Source of the DNA: an uncultured Pelagibacteraceae bacterium
Lineage (GTDB): Bacteria > Pseudomonadota > Alphaproteobacteria > Pelagibacterales > Pelagibacteraceae
Reading direction: 5' to 3'
Length of the DNA: 64,000 nucleotides
Assembly (NCBI GenBank): GCA_902598735.1
Contig: CACKCM010000005.1
Span: forward strand, 23,749 to 87,748
Within the stretch, counting starts at the first letter, position 1; every line of letters begins with the position of its first letter. Below, piece by piece: positions 19,658 to 30,004 of the stretch. The notes below the pieces were generated by a model. The model saw only the letters and a list, made by a program, of their open reading frames with translations. It was not told the DNA's origin and ran no database searches. The position numbers and the translations under genes were made by a program.

Positions 19658-20475
19658 AATTAATTGATTGTTTTATGTATTTTGATGAGGATGTAGTTTT
19701 AGATATGAGACTTAATATTTTAAATAAAATTGTAGATAAATTTGTTATCGTAGAATCAAAAAAAGATCATGCAGGAAATTCAAAAAAATTAAATTTTGAG
19801 TTTAATAAATTCAATAAATTCAAAGATAAAATAAAATATTTAGTTGTAGAAGATTTACCTTTTAAAAAAAAATTATTTTCTTACTCTTGGAGAAACAAAG
19901 ACTCATGGCTAAGAGAAAACTTTCAAAGAAATTACTTATTCGAAGGATTCAAAGAAGACGATGATAATGATTTAGTTATGATCTCTGATATCGATGAAAT
20001 TCCTAATCCAGAAAAAGTCGATAAATTTGATAAAAATAAGAAATATGCTTGCTTCATTCAAAAAAATTTTCAGACTAAAATTAATTTAATAAATTCTTCC
20101 CAACCTAACTGGGAAGGAACAAGAATATGTGTTAAAAAATATTTAAAATCACCTCAATGGTTAAAAAATATAAAATTGAAAAGGAAAAGTTTTTGGAAAA
20201 TTTATAAACCAAATATTCCACAAATAATTAAGGACGGTGGGTGGCATTTTAGTTTTTTAAAAGAACCTGTAGATATATCTAAAAAAATTAAATCTTACGC
20301 ACATCAAGAATATAATATAAAAAAATTTAATGATATTAATTCGATTGAAAACAAAATTAAAAATAAACAAGATATTTTAGGAAGGGATTTTTATTATAAA
20401 AAAATTGAAATAGATGACTCCTATCCTGAGTTTATTAGAGAAAATAAGAAATTGCTAAAAAAATGGATTGATTAA
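19654..20475 (+). CDS. Glycosyltransferase family 17-like protein
   Basis: Resembles GT17 (beta-1,4-mannosyl-glycoprotein N-acetylglucosaminyltransferase type). The N-terminus MKLIDCFMYFDED, VIVESKKDHAGNSK, WLRENFQRN and VMISDIDEIPNP (Asp112/Asp114, metal-nucleotide binding) are the family landmarks. DGGWHFSFLK occurs further on. 273 residues, no membrane span, so cytosolic or peripheral. It is coupled by a four-base overlap to the oxygenase-like gene and ends 16 bases before tRNA-Arg on the other strand. The acceptor and donor are unknown. Confidence 0.8.
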   Translation: MKLIDCFMYFDEDVVLDMRLNILNKIVDKFVIVESKKDHAGNSKKLNFEFNKFNKFKDKIKYLVVEDLPFKKKLFSYSWRNKDSWLRENFQRNYLFEGFKEDDDNDLVMISDIDEIPNPEKVDKFDKNKKYACFIQKNFQTKINLINSSQPNWEGTRICVKKYLKSPQWLKNIKLKRKSFWKIYKPNIPQIIKDGGWHFSFLKEPVDISKKIKSYAHQEYNIKKFNDINSIENKIKNKQDILGRDFYYKKIEIDDSYPEFIRENKKLLKKWID

Positions 20476-20491
20476 ATTTATTAAAAGGATT

Positions 20492-20569
20492 TGGTGCGCC
20501 GGATAGGAGTCGAACCCATAACCTCCGGAGCCGAAATCCGGCGCTCTATCCAGTTGAAGCTACCGGCGC
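20492..20569 (-). tRNA. tRNA-Arg (anticodon TCG)
   Basis: On the minus strand the acceptor GCGCCGG pairs with CCGGCGC, followed by A and an encoded CCA. The anticodon arm CCGGA-TTTCGGC-TCCGG gives TCG, reading CGA and other CGN codons. The T-arm holds GGTTCGACTCC. Length 78 with CCA. It sits between the GT17 gene and rluD. Confidence 0.95.
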
Positions 20570-20594
20570 ATGAATTTATATTTATAATTAATTA

Positions 20595-21569
20595 ATGATT
20601 AAAACAATCAAATTTTTAATTGAAAAAGAAAATCACGGAGAGAGAATTGATGTTTATTTACCAAAAAGATTAAATAAATTAACACGCTCGTATATAAAAA
20701 AACTTATTAAATCTAATAATTTAAAGATAAATAATAAAATTATTACTCTTCCATCTACTGAAATTAGGTACAAAGACTCAGTTGAAATTAAAATAGTTAA
20801 TAAAGAAATTAGTAAAATTATACCTAAATATATAAAGCTAGATATAATTTACGAAGATAATGATATTTTAGTTATCAATAAACCAAAAGGGTTGGTTGTT
20901 CATCCTGGAGCTGGTAATCACGAAGATACTTTAGCCAATGCTCTTTATTTTAAATATAAAGATAATTTATCTGACATAAATGGACAATTAAGACCAGGTA
21001 TAGTTCATAGAATAGATAAAGAAACAAGTGGATTATTAGTAGTTGCAAAAAATAACTTTTCTCATTCCAGTTTGAGTAAACAATTTAGTGAACACTCTAT
21101 TAAAAGAAAATATAAATGTTTAATTTGGGGGGTTATAAGACCTTTAAACGGTCAAATTCACACTTTAATTAAAAGAAATAAAAAAAATCGACAATTAATG
21201 TCAGTTAGTGAAATAGATGGAAAAAAAGCTATTACAAATTATAAAACGTTAAAAGTTTTTAATATTAAGAATATACCTAAAATTAGTTTGTTAGAGTGTG
21301 AACTTGAAACTGGCAGAACACATCAAATTCGAGTTCACGTTAATTATAAAAAAACATCGATAATTGGTGATAAAAAATATGGAAAGAAAAATTTAAAGTT
21401 TAAAAAAATTAATGAAGAGTTTTTAAAACAATTAAATAATATAAATGGCCAAATACTACATGCAGAAACTTTAGAATTTACACATCCTTCAAGCAAAAAA
21501 AGGTTAAATTTCAAATCAAATTTACCCTATGATTTTAAAAATATGTTGAATTTATTGAATAAACTGTAA
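20595..21569 (+). CDS. rluD: 23S rRNA pseudouridine synthase (RluD family)
   Basis: RluA/RluD-family enzyme that isomerises uridines to pseudouridine in 23S rRNA; the RluD sites are 1911/1915/1917 in helix 69. It has an N-terminal S4 RNA-binding domain (about residues 17-75). The catalytic domain carries LRPGIVHRIDKETSGLLVV with Asp141 as the catalytic residue, plus GRTHQIRVH. 324 residues. RluD is the best fit because of the S4 domain and length, but RluC cannot be excluded. Followed by rpoH, a frequent alphaproteobacterial neighbour. Confidence 0.88.
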   Translation: MIKTIKFLIEKENHGERIDVYLPKRLNKLTRSYIKKLIKSNNLKINNKIITLPSTEIRYKDSVEIKIVNKEISKIIPKYIKLDIIYEDNDILVINKPKGLVVHPGAGNHEDTLANALYFKYKDNLSDINGQLRPGIVHRIDKETSGLLVVAKNNFSHSSLSKQFSEHSIKRKYKCLIWGVIRPLNGQIHTLIKRNKKNRQLMSVSEIDGKKAITNYKTLKVFNIKNIPKISLLECELETGRTHQIRVHVNYKKTSIIGDKKYGKKNLKFKKINEEFLKQLNNINGQILHAETLEFTHPSSKKRLNFKSNLPYDFKNMLNLLNKL

Positions 21570-21606
21570 TGTTGAAAATTAAAATTTAATATATAAATCA
21601 TAGATT

Positions 21607-22503
21607 ATGGAGAAAAAAAATCATTTAAATAATTTACCAGCTCCTTCTGTTGGAGGGCTCTCAGTTTATTTATCTCAAATTAAAAAATTTCCGATGTTAG
21701 ACGCGGAAGAAGAGTATATGCTTGCAAAAAACTGGAGAGATAATGGTAATATACAATCAGCGCACAAACTTGTAACGAGCCATCTTAGATTAGTAGCAAA
21801 AATTGCAATGGGTTACCGTGGTTATGGTTTACCGGTCAATGAACTTATATCCGAAGGAAACATAGGGTTAATGCAAGCTGTAAAAAAGTTTGATCCTGAT
21901 AAAGGTTTTAGATTAGCAACTTATGCAATGTGGTGGATTAAAGCTGCAATTCAAGAATATGTTTTAAGATCTTGGAGCTTAGTCAAAATGGGAACAACAA
22001 CAGCGCAAAAAAAGTTATTTTTTAATTTAAAAAAAATTAAAAATCAAATCGCTCCTGATCAGGAGGGAGATTTAAAAGATGAACATGTTAAAGAAATTTC
22101 AAAAAGATTAGATGTTGACTCTAACGAAGTTATCAACATGAATAGGAGAATGATGGGCCAAGAAAAATCATTAAATGATCCAATTAAAAGTGGAGAGACT
22201 GATGAATGGCAGGATTGGTTGGTTGATGATACTTTAGATCAAGAATTAATTATATCTCAAAAACAAGAATATGAGGATAAAAAAAGTCTTTTAAAAGACT
22301 CGTTGAAAATATTAAATGATAGAGAAAAAGAAATAATTATTGCAAGAAGACTATCTGAAAATCCTTCAACTTTAGAAGAGCTTAGTAAAAAATATCAAAT
22401 TAGTAGAGAAAGAATAAGACAGATAGAAACAAAAGCATTTGAAAAATTACAGAAATCAATGATAAATGCTAGAAATTCTAAAAATTTATTACCAGCGAAT
22501 TAA
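21607..22503 (+). CDS. rpoH: RNA polymerase sigma-32 factor
   Basis: Heat-shock sigma factor. Region 2 is visible in [20 protein letters not shown] and [20 protein letters not shown]. The RpoH-specific segment [17 protein letters not shown] follows. Region 4 has an HTH starting [20 protein letters not shown]. 298 residues is standard. Its stop overlaps purA tail to tail by four bases. Upstream sequence is only 37 bases from rluD, so it may be co-transcribed with it. Confidence 0.95.
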   Translation: MEKKNHLNNLPAPSVGGLSVYLSQIKKFPMLDAEEEYMLAKNWRDNGNIQSAHKLVTSHLRLVAKIAMGYRGYGLPVNELISEGNIGLMQAVKKFDPDKGFRLATYAMWWIKAAIQEYVLRSWSLVKMGTTTAQKKLFFNLKKIKNQIAPDQEGDLKDEHVKEISKRLDVDSNEVINMNRRMMGQEKSLNDPIKSGETDEWQDWLVDDTLDQELIISQKQEYEDKKSLLKDSLKILNDREKEIIIARRLSENPSTLEELSKKYQISRERIRQIETKAFEKLQKSMINARNSKNLLPAN

Positions 22504-23792
22504 GATTTAAAAGGATCTTCAATTAAAATTGTATCGTCTCTTTCGGGACTTGTTGATATGCTGGATACTTTAGCGCCAATAAAGTCTTCTAAAGCATATA
22601 TATACTTTTTGGCGTTTTCGGGAAGATCGTTCATATTTCTTATTCCCTGAGTTTTAGTTTTCCAGCCAGGGAAAGTTTTAAAAATCGGTTTAATTTTAAA
22701 CTGATCTTCAGAGGCAGCTGGTAAATAATCAATTTGTTTTCCATCTAACTCATAAGCGATACACATTTTAATTTCATCTAGTTCATCAAGAACGTCTAAC
22801 TTGGTCAAGGCTATTCCGTGTATTCCCGAGATTTTGATTGTTTGTCGAACCAAAACTCCATCAAACCAACCGCATCTTCTTTTTCTTGCAGTAACAGTGC
22901 CAAACTCTTTTCCTCTTTTTCCTAAAAGTTCACCAGTTTTATTTTTTAGTTCAGTGGGAAATGGTCCACTTCCTACTCTAGTTGTATATGCCTTTGTGAT
23001 TCCTAGAATATATCCAATTTTATCTGGAGAGGTTCCAGACCCTGTTGCTGCCATTGCGGGGACAGTATTTGAAGACGTAACAAAGGGATATGTTCCATGG
23101 TCAACATCTAATAGCATACCTTGTGCACCTTCGAACAATATTTTTTTTCTATCCTTTTTAAACTCATCAAGTTTAAGCCAAACTGGTTTGGCATACTTAA
23201 GAATCTTTGGTGCTATTTTTAATAATCTTTTTTTTATATCTTCTTTCTTATAAATTTTCTTTTTTAAACCTTTTCTAATAGCATTGTGATGTAATAAAAC
23301 ATTTTCTAATCTAGAGTCTAAATTATTTTCTGATCTAAGATCCATTACTCTAATAGACCTTCTACCAACTTTATCCTCATAACATGGTCCTATGCCTCGA
23401 CGAGTGGTTCCAATTTTTTCTTTCCCTGCGGCGTCTTCTCGAATTTCATCCATTTCTTGATGAAAAGGAAGAATTAAGGAAGAAGACTCAGCGATCATAA
23501 AGTTTTCTGGATTTACATCAATTCCCTGTTTTTTTATGTCTTTAATTTCATCTAATAAGGCCCAAGGATCAATTACAACTCCATTTCCTAAAATAGAAAT
23601 CTTACCATCTCTAACTATTCCTGAAGGTAATAGTCTTAGTTTGAAAACTTTTTTGTCAATAACTAAGGTATGTCCAGCATTATGTCCGCCTTGAAATCTC
23701 ACAACCACATCAGCTTCACTTGATAACCAGTCAACTATTTTACCTTTACCCTCATCTCCCCACTGTGAACCAACTACTACAACATTTTTCAT
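22500..23792 (-). CDS. purA: Adenylosuccinate synthetase
   Basis: GTP-dependent ligation of IMP and aspartate, committing IMP to AMP. GDEGKGK at 12-18 contains the catalytic Asp13, and GHNAGHT the catalytic histidine. [37 protein letters not shown] sequence and [13 protein letters not shown] follow in order. Length 430. Last gene of the long minus-strand run, two bases after thiD. Confidence 0.97.
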   Translation of the reverse strand: MKNVVVVGSQWGDEGKGKIVDWLSSEADVVVRFQGGHNAGHTLVIDKKVFKLRLLPSGIVRDGKISILGNGVVIDPWALLDEIKDIKKQGIDVNPENFMIAESSSLILPFHQEMDEIREDAAGKEKIGTTRRGIGPCYEDKVGRRSIRVMDLRSENNLDSRLENVLLHHNAIRKGLKKKIYKKEDIKKRLLKIAPKILKYAKPVWLKLDEFKKDRKKILFEGAQGMLLDVDHGTYPFVTSSNTVPAMAATGSGTSPDKIGYILGITKAYTTRVGSGPFPTELKNKTGELLGKRGKEFGTVTARKRRCGWFDGVLVRQTIKISGIHGIALTKLDVLDELDEIKMCIAYELDGKQIDYLPAASEDQFKIKPIFKTFPGWKTKTQGIRNMNDLPENAKKYIYALEDFIGAKVSSISTSPERDDTILIEDPFKS

Positions 23793-23794
23793 GA

Positions 23795-24604
23795 TTAAAA
23801 TCTTTTTTTTATATCAAATGAGTTTAAATGATTTATCGGACCGTTTCCTTTTCCTAAATTTAATTTTGATTTAATAGCTTCATTAACATATTTAATTCCA
23901 AGCTCACAGGATTTTATCAAATCTTTTCCACACGATAAATAAGTTGTAATTGCTGTTGATAGAGTGCATCCAGTACCGTGGGTATTTTTTGAGTAATATT
24001 TTTTACTTTTAAATATTTTAAGAGTATTTTTGTTTAATAAAATATCGTAAATCTTATTAGAATTTAAGTGTCCTCCTTTTATAAGAACATTTTTTGCTCC
24101 TTGGTCTAAAAGTTGTTGGGCAGCTAAAACCATGTCATTGGTAGAATTAATTTTTGTTTTTGTTAAAACCTCTGCTTCAGGAATATTTGGAGTGATTAAA
24201 TAAGAATTATTTATAAATTTATTCTTTAAAATTTTTATTGCTGAATCGTTTATCAATTTAGTACCATTTTTTGATATCATGACAGGATCTAATACTATTA
24301 ATTTAGTCTTAATTCTTTTTAGTGACTTGATTACCTCTTCAATTACTTGTGCAGAGTGAATCATTCCAATCTTTATTCCATCAGGAGGTATATCAGAACA
24401 AGTATAATTTATTTGTTTTGATATTTCTTTTGCACCAATTGAAACAATAGATTTTACTCCTGTTGTATTCTGAGAAGTTACAGCAGTTATTGCTGTCATT
24501 GCGTAAGAACCCAATGCTGTAACTGTCTTAATATCAGCTTGAATTCCTGCTCCTCCTGAAGAATCTGATCCAGCAATAATTAATATATTAGACTTTGGAA
24601 ACAT
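23795..24604 (-). CDS. thiD: Hydroxymethylpyrimidine/phosphomethylpyrimidine kinase
   Basis: Phosphorylates HMP and HMP-P for thiamine synthesis or salvage. Ribokinase fold: [15 protein letters not shown] near the N-terminus, [11 protein letters not shown] in the centre, VLIKGGH, then HGTGCTLS with the catalytic Asp position replaced by the usual C-T-L-S of ThiD. 269 residues. No TPP riboswitch precedes it; its start is one base from the glmM stop, so it is read through from upstream. thiE lies elsewhere in the window. Confidence 0.93.
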   Translation of the reverse strand: MFPKSNILIIAGSDSSGGAGIQADIKTVTALGSYAMTAITAVTSQNTTGVKSIVSIGAKEISKQINYTCSDIPPDGIKIGMIHSAQVIEEVIKSLKRIKTKLIVLDPVMISKNGTKLINDSAIKILKNKFINNSYLITPNIPEAEVLTKTKINSTNDMVLAAQQLLDQGAKNVLIKGGHLNSNKIYDILLNKNTLKIFKSKKYYSKNTHGTGCTLSTAITTYLSCGKDLIKSCELGIKYVNEAIKSKLNLGKGNGPINHLNSFDIKKRF

Positions 24605-24605
24605 T

Positions 24606-25937
24606 TTACCTTAAAGATTTTTTAACGATATTAATACACTTATCACTTAAGTTTAAATTAAAGGACTCGCACATTATTCTTATTTTAGGTTCAGTGCCAG
24701 ATGCTCTTACTAATAATCTTCCTTTATTTCTAATAAGTAAATTAGCTTTTTTTATAGCATTTTTACATTTAGTCGAATTAATAATTTTTTTATCATTTAC
24801 TCTTAGGTTTATTAATTTTTGGGGTACTGAATGATAAACATTAAAAATTTCACTTGCTTTATATCCTTTACTTAATAAAAATAGAATCTCTAAAGCAACA
24901 AGTAATCCGTCACCTGTAGTTGCGAACTTACCAAGTATAATATGGCCAGATTGTTCACCACCAAGATTAAAATTTTTCTTTTTCATCATCTCTTTCACAT
25001 ATCTATCTCCAACCTTTGATCTAAAAAATTTTATTTTTTTATTTAAAAAAAACTTTTGTAATCCATAATTTGACATCAAAGTGCCAATAACCCCTCCCTT
25101 AAGTATTTTTTTTTCTTTCCATCTTTTAGCAATCATTGCGATGATTTGATCTCCATCAATAATGCTTGATTTTTCATCACACATAATAACTCTATCTGCA
25201 TCTCCATCTAAGGCTATACCAATATGTGCATTAAATTTTTTCACATTTTTTTGAATTATTTCAGGATGTGTTGAGCCGCATTTTTTATTTATGTTCAATC
25301 CATTGGGATTAATACCAATTGCGAAAACTTTAGCTCCCAAGTCCCGCAATATTTTAGGTGCCGATTTATAGCCAGCTCCATTAGCACAATCCACTACAAT
25401 TCGCATGTTTTTCAAATTAAATTTGTTAGGAAAATTTTTTCTTATTATTTTCAGGTATCTTTCATTTCCATCCTCTAATCTTTTTACTCTACCTAGTTCT
25501 TCTGATTTTGATAAATGGTTAAACGTTTTTGAATCAATAATTTTCTCAATTTTTTTTTCTATTTTATCTGATAACTTCAAACCATCTGGTCCAAATAATT
25601 TTAGTCCATTGTCGAAATAAGGATTATGTGAAGCAGTAATCATAATGCCCATGTTTGCTCTCATTTGTTTTGTAAGCATAGCCAAACCATTTGTAGGCAA
25701 TGGGCCCAGTGTATAAATATGCATTCCGGCAGAAGCAAGACCCGAAACTAGTGCTGGTTCTAAAGTATAACCAGAAAGTCTTGTATCTTTAGCGATTATC
25801 GCAATTTGTTTTTTTCTTTTGAGATTTTTAAAATAAGTTCCAGCCGCTAGCCCAAATTTAAAAAATTTTTCACCGTTAATATTTCCGATATTAACAGTCC
25901 CTCGTATTCCGTCAGTACCAAAATATTTTTTTTTCAT
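24606..25937 (-). CDS. glmM: Phosphoglucosamine mutase
   Basis: Interconverts glucosamine 6- and 1-phosphate for UDP-GlcNAc, peptidoglycan and LPS. YFGTDGIRG at the N-terminus, the catalytic serine Ser103 in TASHNPYFDNG, the metal loop DGDADR and the sugar-binding GGEQSGHI and phosphate-binding RASGTEPKIR are all present. 443 residues. It overlaps folP by four bases, the familiar ftsH-folP-glmM order. Confidence 0.96.
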   Translation of the reverse strand: MKKKYFGTDGIRGTVNIGNINGEKFFKFGLAAGTYFKNLKRKKQIAIIAKDTRLSGYTLEPALVSGLASAGMHIYTLGPLPTNGLAMLTKQMRANMGIMITASHNPYFDNGLKLFGPDGLKLSDKIEKKIEKIIDSKTFNHLSKSEELGRVKRLEDGNERYLKIIRKNFPNKFNLKNMRIVVDCANGAGYKSAPKILRDLGAKVFAIGINPNGLNINKKCGSTHPEIIQKNVKKFNAHIGIALDGDADRVIMCDEKSSIIDGDQIIAMIAKRWKEKKILKGGVIGTLMSNYGLQKFFLNKKIKFFRSKVGDRYVKEMMKKKNFNLGGEQSGHIILGKFATTGDGLLVALEILFLLSKGYKASEIFNVYHSVPQKLINLRVNDKKIINSTKCKNAIKKANLLIRNKGRLLVRASGTEPKIRIMCESFNLNLSDKCINIVKKSLR

Positions 25938-26989
25938 TGATTTAATAGTTTTTCAAATACTAAAATTCCTTGTTTAATTTCACTCACATTATGAACTCTA
26001 AATATTTTAACCCCTTGAGATAACGAAAAAATTATAGATGATAAAGTTCCTCCAAGTCTTTCTTTAGTATCAAAATTTTTAGATATTTGATTTATAAATT
26101 TTTTTCTAGATGTGCCAACTAATAAAGGAAATCCTAAAGAATGAAATATAGAAATTTTACTTAAAATCATCAAATTATGTTTCAGATTTTTTCCAAATCC
26201 TATACCTGGGTCTATTATAATTTTTTTCTTGAATTTATCTCTTTTAAACTTCTTTAACTGACTTTCAAAAAAATCATAAATATCTATTATAACATTGTTA
26301 TATTTAGGATTAATTTGCATAGTTTGTGGAGTACCTTGCATGTGATGAATAATTTTCCATAAATCTTGATTTTTAACTAAATCAAAAGAATTCTTATCGT
26401 ATTTAAAACATGAAACATCATTCACTATATCCACTTTGTGTTTAATTGAGTTTCTCATTACTAGCGATTTTCTAGTATCAATAGAAAATTTAGATTTTGG
26501 AAATTTTTTTTTAAATTTGGTTACTACTACTTTTAACCTTTCCCATTCTATTTTTGGGTTAATAATTCTAGACCCTGGTCTGGTCGACTCCCCACCTATA
26601 TCAATAATGTCAGCTCCTTGATCTATCATTTGTTTGATTCTTTTAAACGCTTTTTTATTTTTATTATATATACCTCCATCAGAAAAACTATCAGGTGTCA
26701 TATTTAAAATACCCATTATAATTGGCTTATGATTGAACAATTTTTTTTTTGTCGTAATATTTTTAAGATCTTTTAAGACTTTGTATTTTATATTTTTTGA
26801 TAATAATTCCAATTTTTTTAAACTAATTATTTTTGAGCTAATTTTTTTTTGATTTTTTGAAAATATTTCGACTTGATTAAAGGAAATATTATTATTTCCA
26901 TTCAGTGGTAAAGTTTGTTTTTTTTTGACTAATTCTCTGGATTGACTACCATAATAAAAATTACACGCCCTAGTGTAATATTTTACCAT
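25934..26989 (-). CDS. folP: Dihydropteroate synthase with N-terminal extension
   Basis: Joins p-aminobenzoate to dihydropterin diphosphate in folate synthesis. The TIM-barrel signature MGILNMTPDSFSDGG begins at residue 92, followed by IDIGGESTRPGS, NDVSCF, the HHMQGTPQTMQ loop and DPGIGFGKN. About 90 residues precede the barrel, while classical enzymes start nearly at the barrel. This extra part begins MVKYYTRACNFYYG. Similar extensions occur in some alphaproteobacterial FolP proteins, as far as I recall, but its role is not known to me. Overlaps glmM by four bases. Confidence 0.93.
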   Translation of the reverse strand: MVKYYTRACNFYYGSQSRELVKKKQTLPLNGNNNISFNQVEIFSKNQKKISSKIISLKKLELLSKNIKYKVLKDLKNITTKKKLFNHKPIIMGILNMTPDSFSDGGIYNKNKKAFKRIKQMIDQGADIIDIGGESTRPGSRIINPKIEWERLKVVVTKFKKKFPKSKFSIDTRKSLVMRNSIKHKVDIVNDVSCFKYDKNSFDLVKNQDLWKIIHHMQGTPQTMQINPKYNNVIIDIYDFFESQLKKFKRDKFKKKIIIDPGIGFGKNLKHNLMILSKISIFHSLGFPLLVGTSRKKFINQISKNFDTKERLGGTLSSIIFSLSQGVKIFRVHNVSEIKQGILVFEKLLNQ

Positions 26990-26995
26990 AATAAT

Positions 26996-28888
26996 TTAGA
27001 TTGCTGGCTTTGGCTTTAAACCCAAAGATCCAAGAGCTGAAGATTTACCATCATCACTTTCTTCGTCTTTAAATGATCTTGTCGGTTTTACATTTTTTAG
27101 AATTAAGTCTCTTATCTCATCTCCAGATAATGTTTCGTAAATCAAAAGAGCTTTAGCTATTTTATGTAAATCATCAATTTTTTCAGTTAAGATTTTTCTA
27201 GCTCTCTCGTACCCTTTATCTACGATCTTTTTTACCTCTGCATCAATTTTTTTTGCTGTATCTTCAGACATATTTTGCTGTTTAGTGACAGATCTACCCA
27301 GAAAAACCTCTTCTTCATTTTCACCGTAAGCTATAGTGCCAAGTTCAGTGCTCATTCCATATTTTGTTACCATGTTTTTTGCCATTTTAGTTACCATATC
27401 AATATCTGAAGAAGCTCCTGAAGTTACTTTATCATGACCAAAAATGATTTCCTCTGCAATCCTTCCTCCCATAGCTACAGCAATATCTGAGTGCATTTTT
27501 TCCCTTGTTACAGACAATTGATCTCTTTCTGGCAGTCTCATAACCATTCCTAAAGCTCTTCCTCTTGGGATAATAGTTGCTTTATGTATAGGATCTGATG
27601 CTTGCTCATTAAGTGCTACAATTGCATGTCCGCCCTCGTGGTAGGCAGTTAATTTTTTCTCATCTTCTGACATAACCATTGATCTTCTTTCTGCACCCAT
27701 CATAACTTTATCTTTTGCTTCTTCAACATCAGACATTGTAACTACTCTCTTATTTTTTCTTGCAGCTAAGAGGGCAGATTCATTTATCAAGTTTGCTAAA
27801 TCCGCTCCAGAAAAGCCTGGAGTTCCTCTTGCTATTGTTCTCAATTTTACATCAGGCCCAATATTAATTTTTTTAACATGAACTTTTAAAATAGCTTCTC
27901 TTCCAATAATATCTGGATTGCCTACAACTACCTGCCTATCAAACCTTCCAGGTCTTAATAAAGCCGGATCAAGAACGTCCGGTCTATTAGTGGCTGCAAT
28001 TAAAATAATTCCTTCATTTGTATCGAAGCCATCCATCTCAACTAAAAGCTGATTTAATGTTTGCTCTCTCTCATCGTTACCTCCTCCGAGACCTGCTCCT
28101 CTGCTTCTTCCAACTGCATCAATCTCGTCGATAAAAATTATACAAGGTGAGTGTTTTTTTCCTTGCTCAAACATATCTCTCACCCTAGATGCACCCACTC
28201 CAACAAACATTTCTACGAAATCTGAACCAGAGATAGAAAAAAAAGGAACGTTCGCCTCACCGGCTATTGCTTTAGCTAATAGAGTTTTTCCTGTTCCTGG
28301 GGGACCAATAAGAAGTGCTCCTTTTGGAATTTTACCTCCTAGTCGGCTAAACTTTTTTGGGTCCTTTAAAAACTCAACAATTTCTTCAACTTCCTCTTTT
28401 GCTTCCTCAACACCTGCTACATCGTTAAAAGTTACTTTGCCTTGAGCTTCATTTAATAATTTTGCTTTAGATCTTCCAAAGCCCATTGCTCCACCTTTTC
28501 CTCCTTGCATTTGCCTCATAAAAAAAATCCAAACTCCAATTAATAAAAGCATTGGAAACCAAGATAATAGGATACCTAGTAAAGAAGGCATTTTATCTTC
28601 TTTCGGAGAAGCAACAATGCTTACCCCTTTTGAAGATAACTTATCTACTAGCTCCGGGTAGTTTGGCGAATAGGTTGAAAAAGTTTTCCCATCAGCTAAA
28701 ACTCCGCTGATATTATTCCCTTGAATTTTTACTTCTACTACTCTTCCAGCATCAACCTCATTCAAAAAATTTGAAAAAGGTAGAGTATTACTGTCGGATT
28801 TTATTTTATTAGGGTCTTGAAACATGTTGAAAAGTCCTACAGATAGTAAGACTATGATGACCCACATAATTAAATTTTTTATATTCAT
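26996..28888 (-). CDS. ftsH: ATP-dependent zinc metalloprotease FtsH
   Basis: Membrane-anchored AAA protease for quality control and regulated turnover (RpoH and LpxC in other bacteria). There are two transmembrane segments (about 5-22 and 103-124) flanking a small periplasmic domain. Walker A is GPPGTGKT (195-202), with a second-region-of-homology stretch ending [17 protein letters not shown], and the zinc site HEGGH (417-421). 630 residues. Upstream 96 bases to tilS contain no obvious RNA; a promoter is likely there. Confidence 0.97.
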   Translation of the reverse strand: MNIKNLIMWVIIVLLSVGLFNMFQDPNKIKSDSNTLPFSNFLNEVDAGRVVEVKIQGNNISGVLADGKTFSTYSPNYPELVDKLSSKGVSIVASPKEDKMPSLLGILLSWFPMLLLIGVWIFFMRQMQGGKGGAMGFGRSKAKLLNEAQGKVTFNDVAGVEEAKEEVEEIVEFLKDPKKFSRLGGKIPKGALLIGPPGTGKTLLAKAIAGEANVPFFSISGSDFVEMFVGVGASRVRDMFEQGKKHSPCIIFIDEIDAVGRSRGAGLGGGNDEREQTLNQLLVEMDGFDTNEGIILIAATNRPDVLDPALLRPGRFDRQVVVGNPDIIGREAILKVHVKKINIGPDVKLRTIARGTPGFSGADLANLINESALLAARKNKRVVTMSDVEEAKDKVMMGAERRSMVMSEDEKKLTAYHEGGHAIVALNEQASDPIHKATIIPRGRALGMVMRLPERDQLSVTREKMHSDIAVAMGGRIAEEIIFGHDKVTSGASSDIDMVTKMAKNMVTKYGMSTELGTIAYGENEEEVFLGRSVTKQQNMSEDTAKKIDAEVKKIVDKGYERARKILTEKIDDLHKIAKALLIYETLSGDEIRDLILKNVKPTRSFKDEESDDGKSSALGSLGLKPKPAI

Positions 28889-28984
28889 AACATTTAAATA
28901 ATCATTAATTTAAACTAAACAAGTATATTTTATTCCTAATTAAGTTGTAAATAAGACAAATTATAACCAAATAGCTCAAAATTA

Positions 28985-30004
28985 TTACTTTTTCTCTTTT
29001 TTGATGCAAATTGTGCCTTTATTGATTGAAAATAAACACCCTCCTAAAGTGGCACTGTCAATTTGCAGTGTCTCAATATTCTTAATTAAATTGAATACCT
29101 TCTTAGATCTGGGATGATAATAATTATTTGTCATTCTTTTAATTGACTCATTAATGATCATTAATTTTATTTCTGGGTTGTATTTAATAAAATCATTTAA
29201 ATCTATAAAAATTTTATTTTTAACTTTGATGATAGTTGCCTTATATATTTTACTAAAATATTCATCTAATGTTCTTTTACTGGAGGCTAGGTTATTAATT
29301 GATTTAAAGATATTATCGTAACTTATTCCACTCTGTATCAAAGGTTTTTTAAGATGTCGAATTCTTGTTCTTAGATATTTTTTATCTTTATTGGAAGGAT
29401 CCGAGAAGTACTTACCAAATACAATTTTTGATAGTTTTTTTAATTTAACTTTTTTTGTATCTAATAATGGTCTAAATAATTTTACTTTTTGATTAAGATT
29501 AATTAAAGGTTTCATTGCTGATAATCCTGTTAAACCACTTCCTCTGGATAATCGTATAAAAAAAGTCTCGACCTGATCTTCAAAATTATGTGCAGTGATA
29601 ATTGTTTTTACTTTTTTTTTGATGCAAAATTTTGTTAGTAATTCATATCTTATTTTTCTTGCTTCTCCTTGGATATTTTTATTAATAATTTTTTTATTTG
29701 TTAAAATTTTTAGGGAAATTTTATACTTTTTTAGCAAATCTTTCACTTGATAAGCCTCTTTATCTGAGTTTTTTCTAATATTATGATTTACTAAAACATA
29801 AAAAAATTTACCTTTATTATTTTTGCAATATGCTTTTGTCAATGCTGCCAGAGCAAGACTATCTGGACCACCAGAAATTGCAATGATCGAAGATTTTACT
29901 TTAAATTTTTTTAATTTATTTTTAAAATTAAGATAAAGATGAGATAAATCTTTAATATTTTTAAATTCGTTTTTAAGAATTACACTTGAATTTTTTTTGC
30001 TCAT
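28985..30004 (-). CDS. tilS: tRNA(Ile)-lysidine synthase
   Basis: Converts C34 of tRNA-Ile(CAU) to lysidine so that it decodes AUA, a codon common in such an AT-rich genome. PP-loop SGGPDS is at 44-49. VNHNIRKNSDKEA, EARKIRYELL, TAHNFEDQVETFFIRLSRGSGLTGL and SNKDKKYLRTRIRH are TilS landmarks. 339 residues. The start overlaps the cpoB end by 32 bases, and no later in-frame start suits the conserved region. Confidence 0.93.
   Translation of the reverse strand: MSKKNSSVILKNEFKNIKDLSHLYLNFKNKLKKFKVKSSIIAISGGPDSLALAALTKAYCKNNKGKFFYVLVNHNIRKNSDKEAYQVKDLLKKYKISLKILTNKKIINKNIQGEARKIRYELLTKFCIKKKVKTIITAHNFEDQVETFFIRLSRGSGLTGLSAMKPLINLNQKVKLFRPLLDTKKVKLKKLSKIVFGKYFSDPSNKDKKYLRTRIRHLKKPLIQSGISYDNIFKSINNLASSKRTLDEYFSKIYKATIIKVKNKIFIDLNDFIKYNPEIKLMIINESIKRMTNNYYHPRSKKVFNLIKNIETLQIDSATLGGCLFSINKGTICIKKEKK

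Noticed and set aside
22801..23253. 150-codon plus-strand frame
   Set aside because: Lies wholly antisense to the well conserved purA; codon use is that of a shadow.
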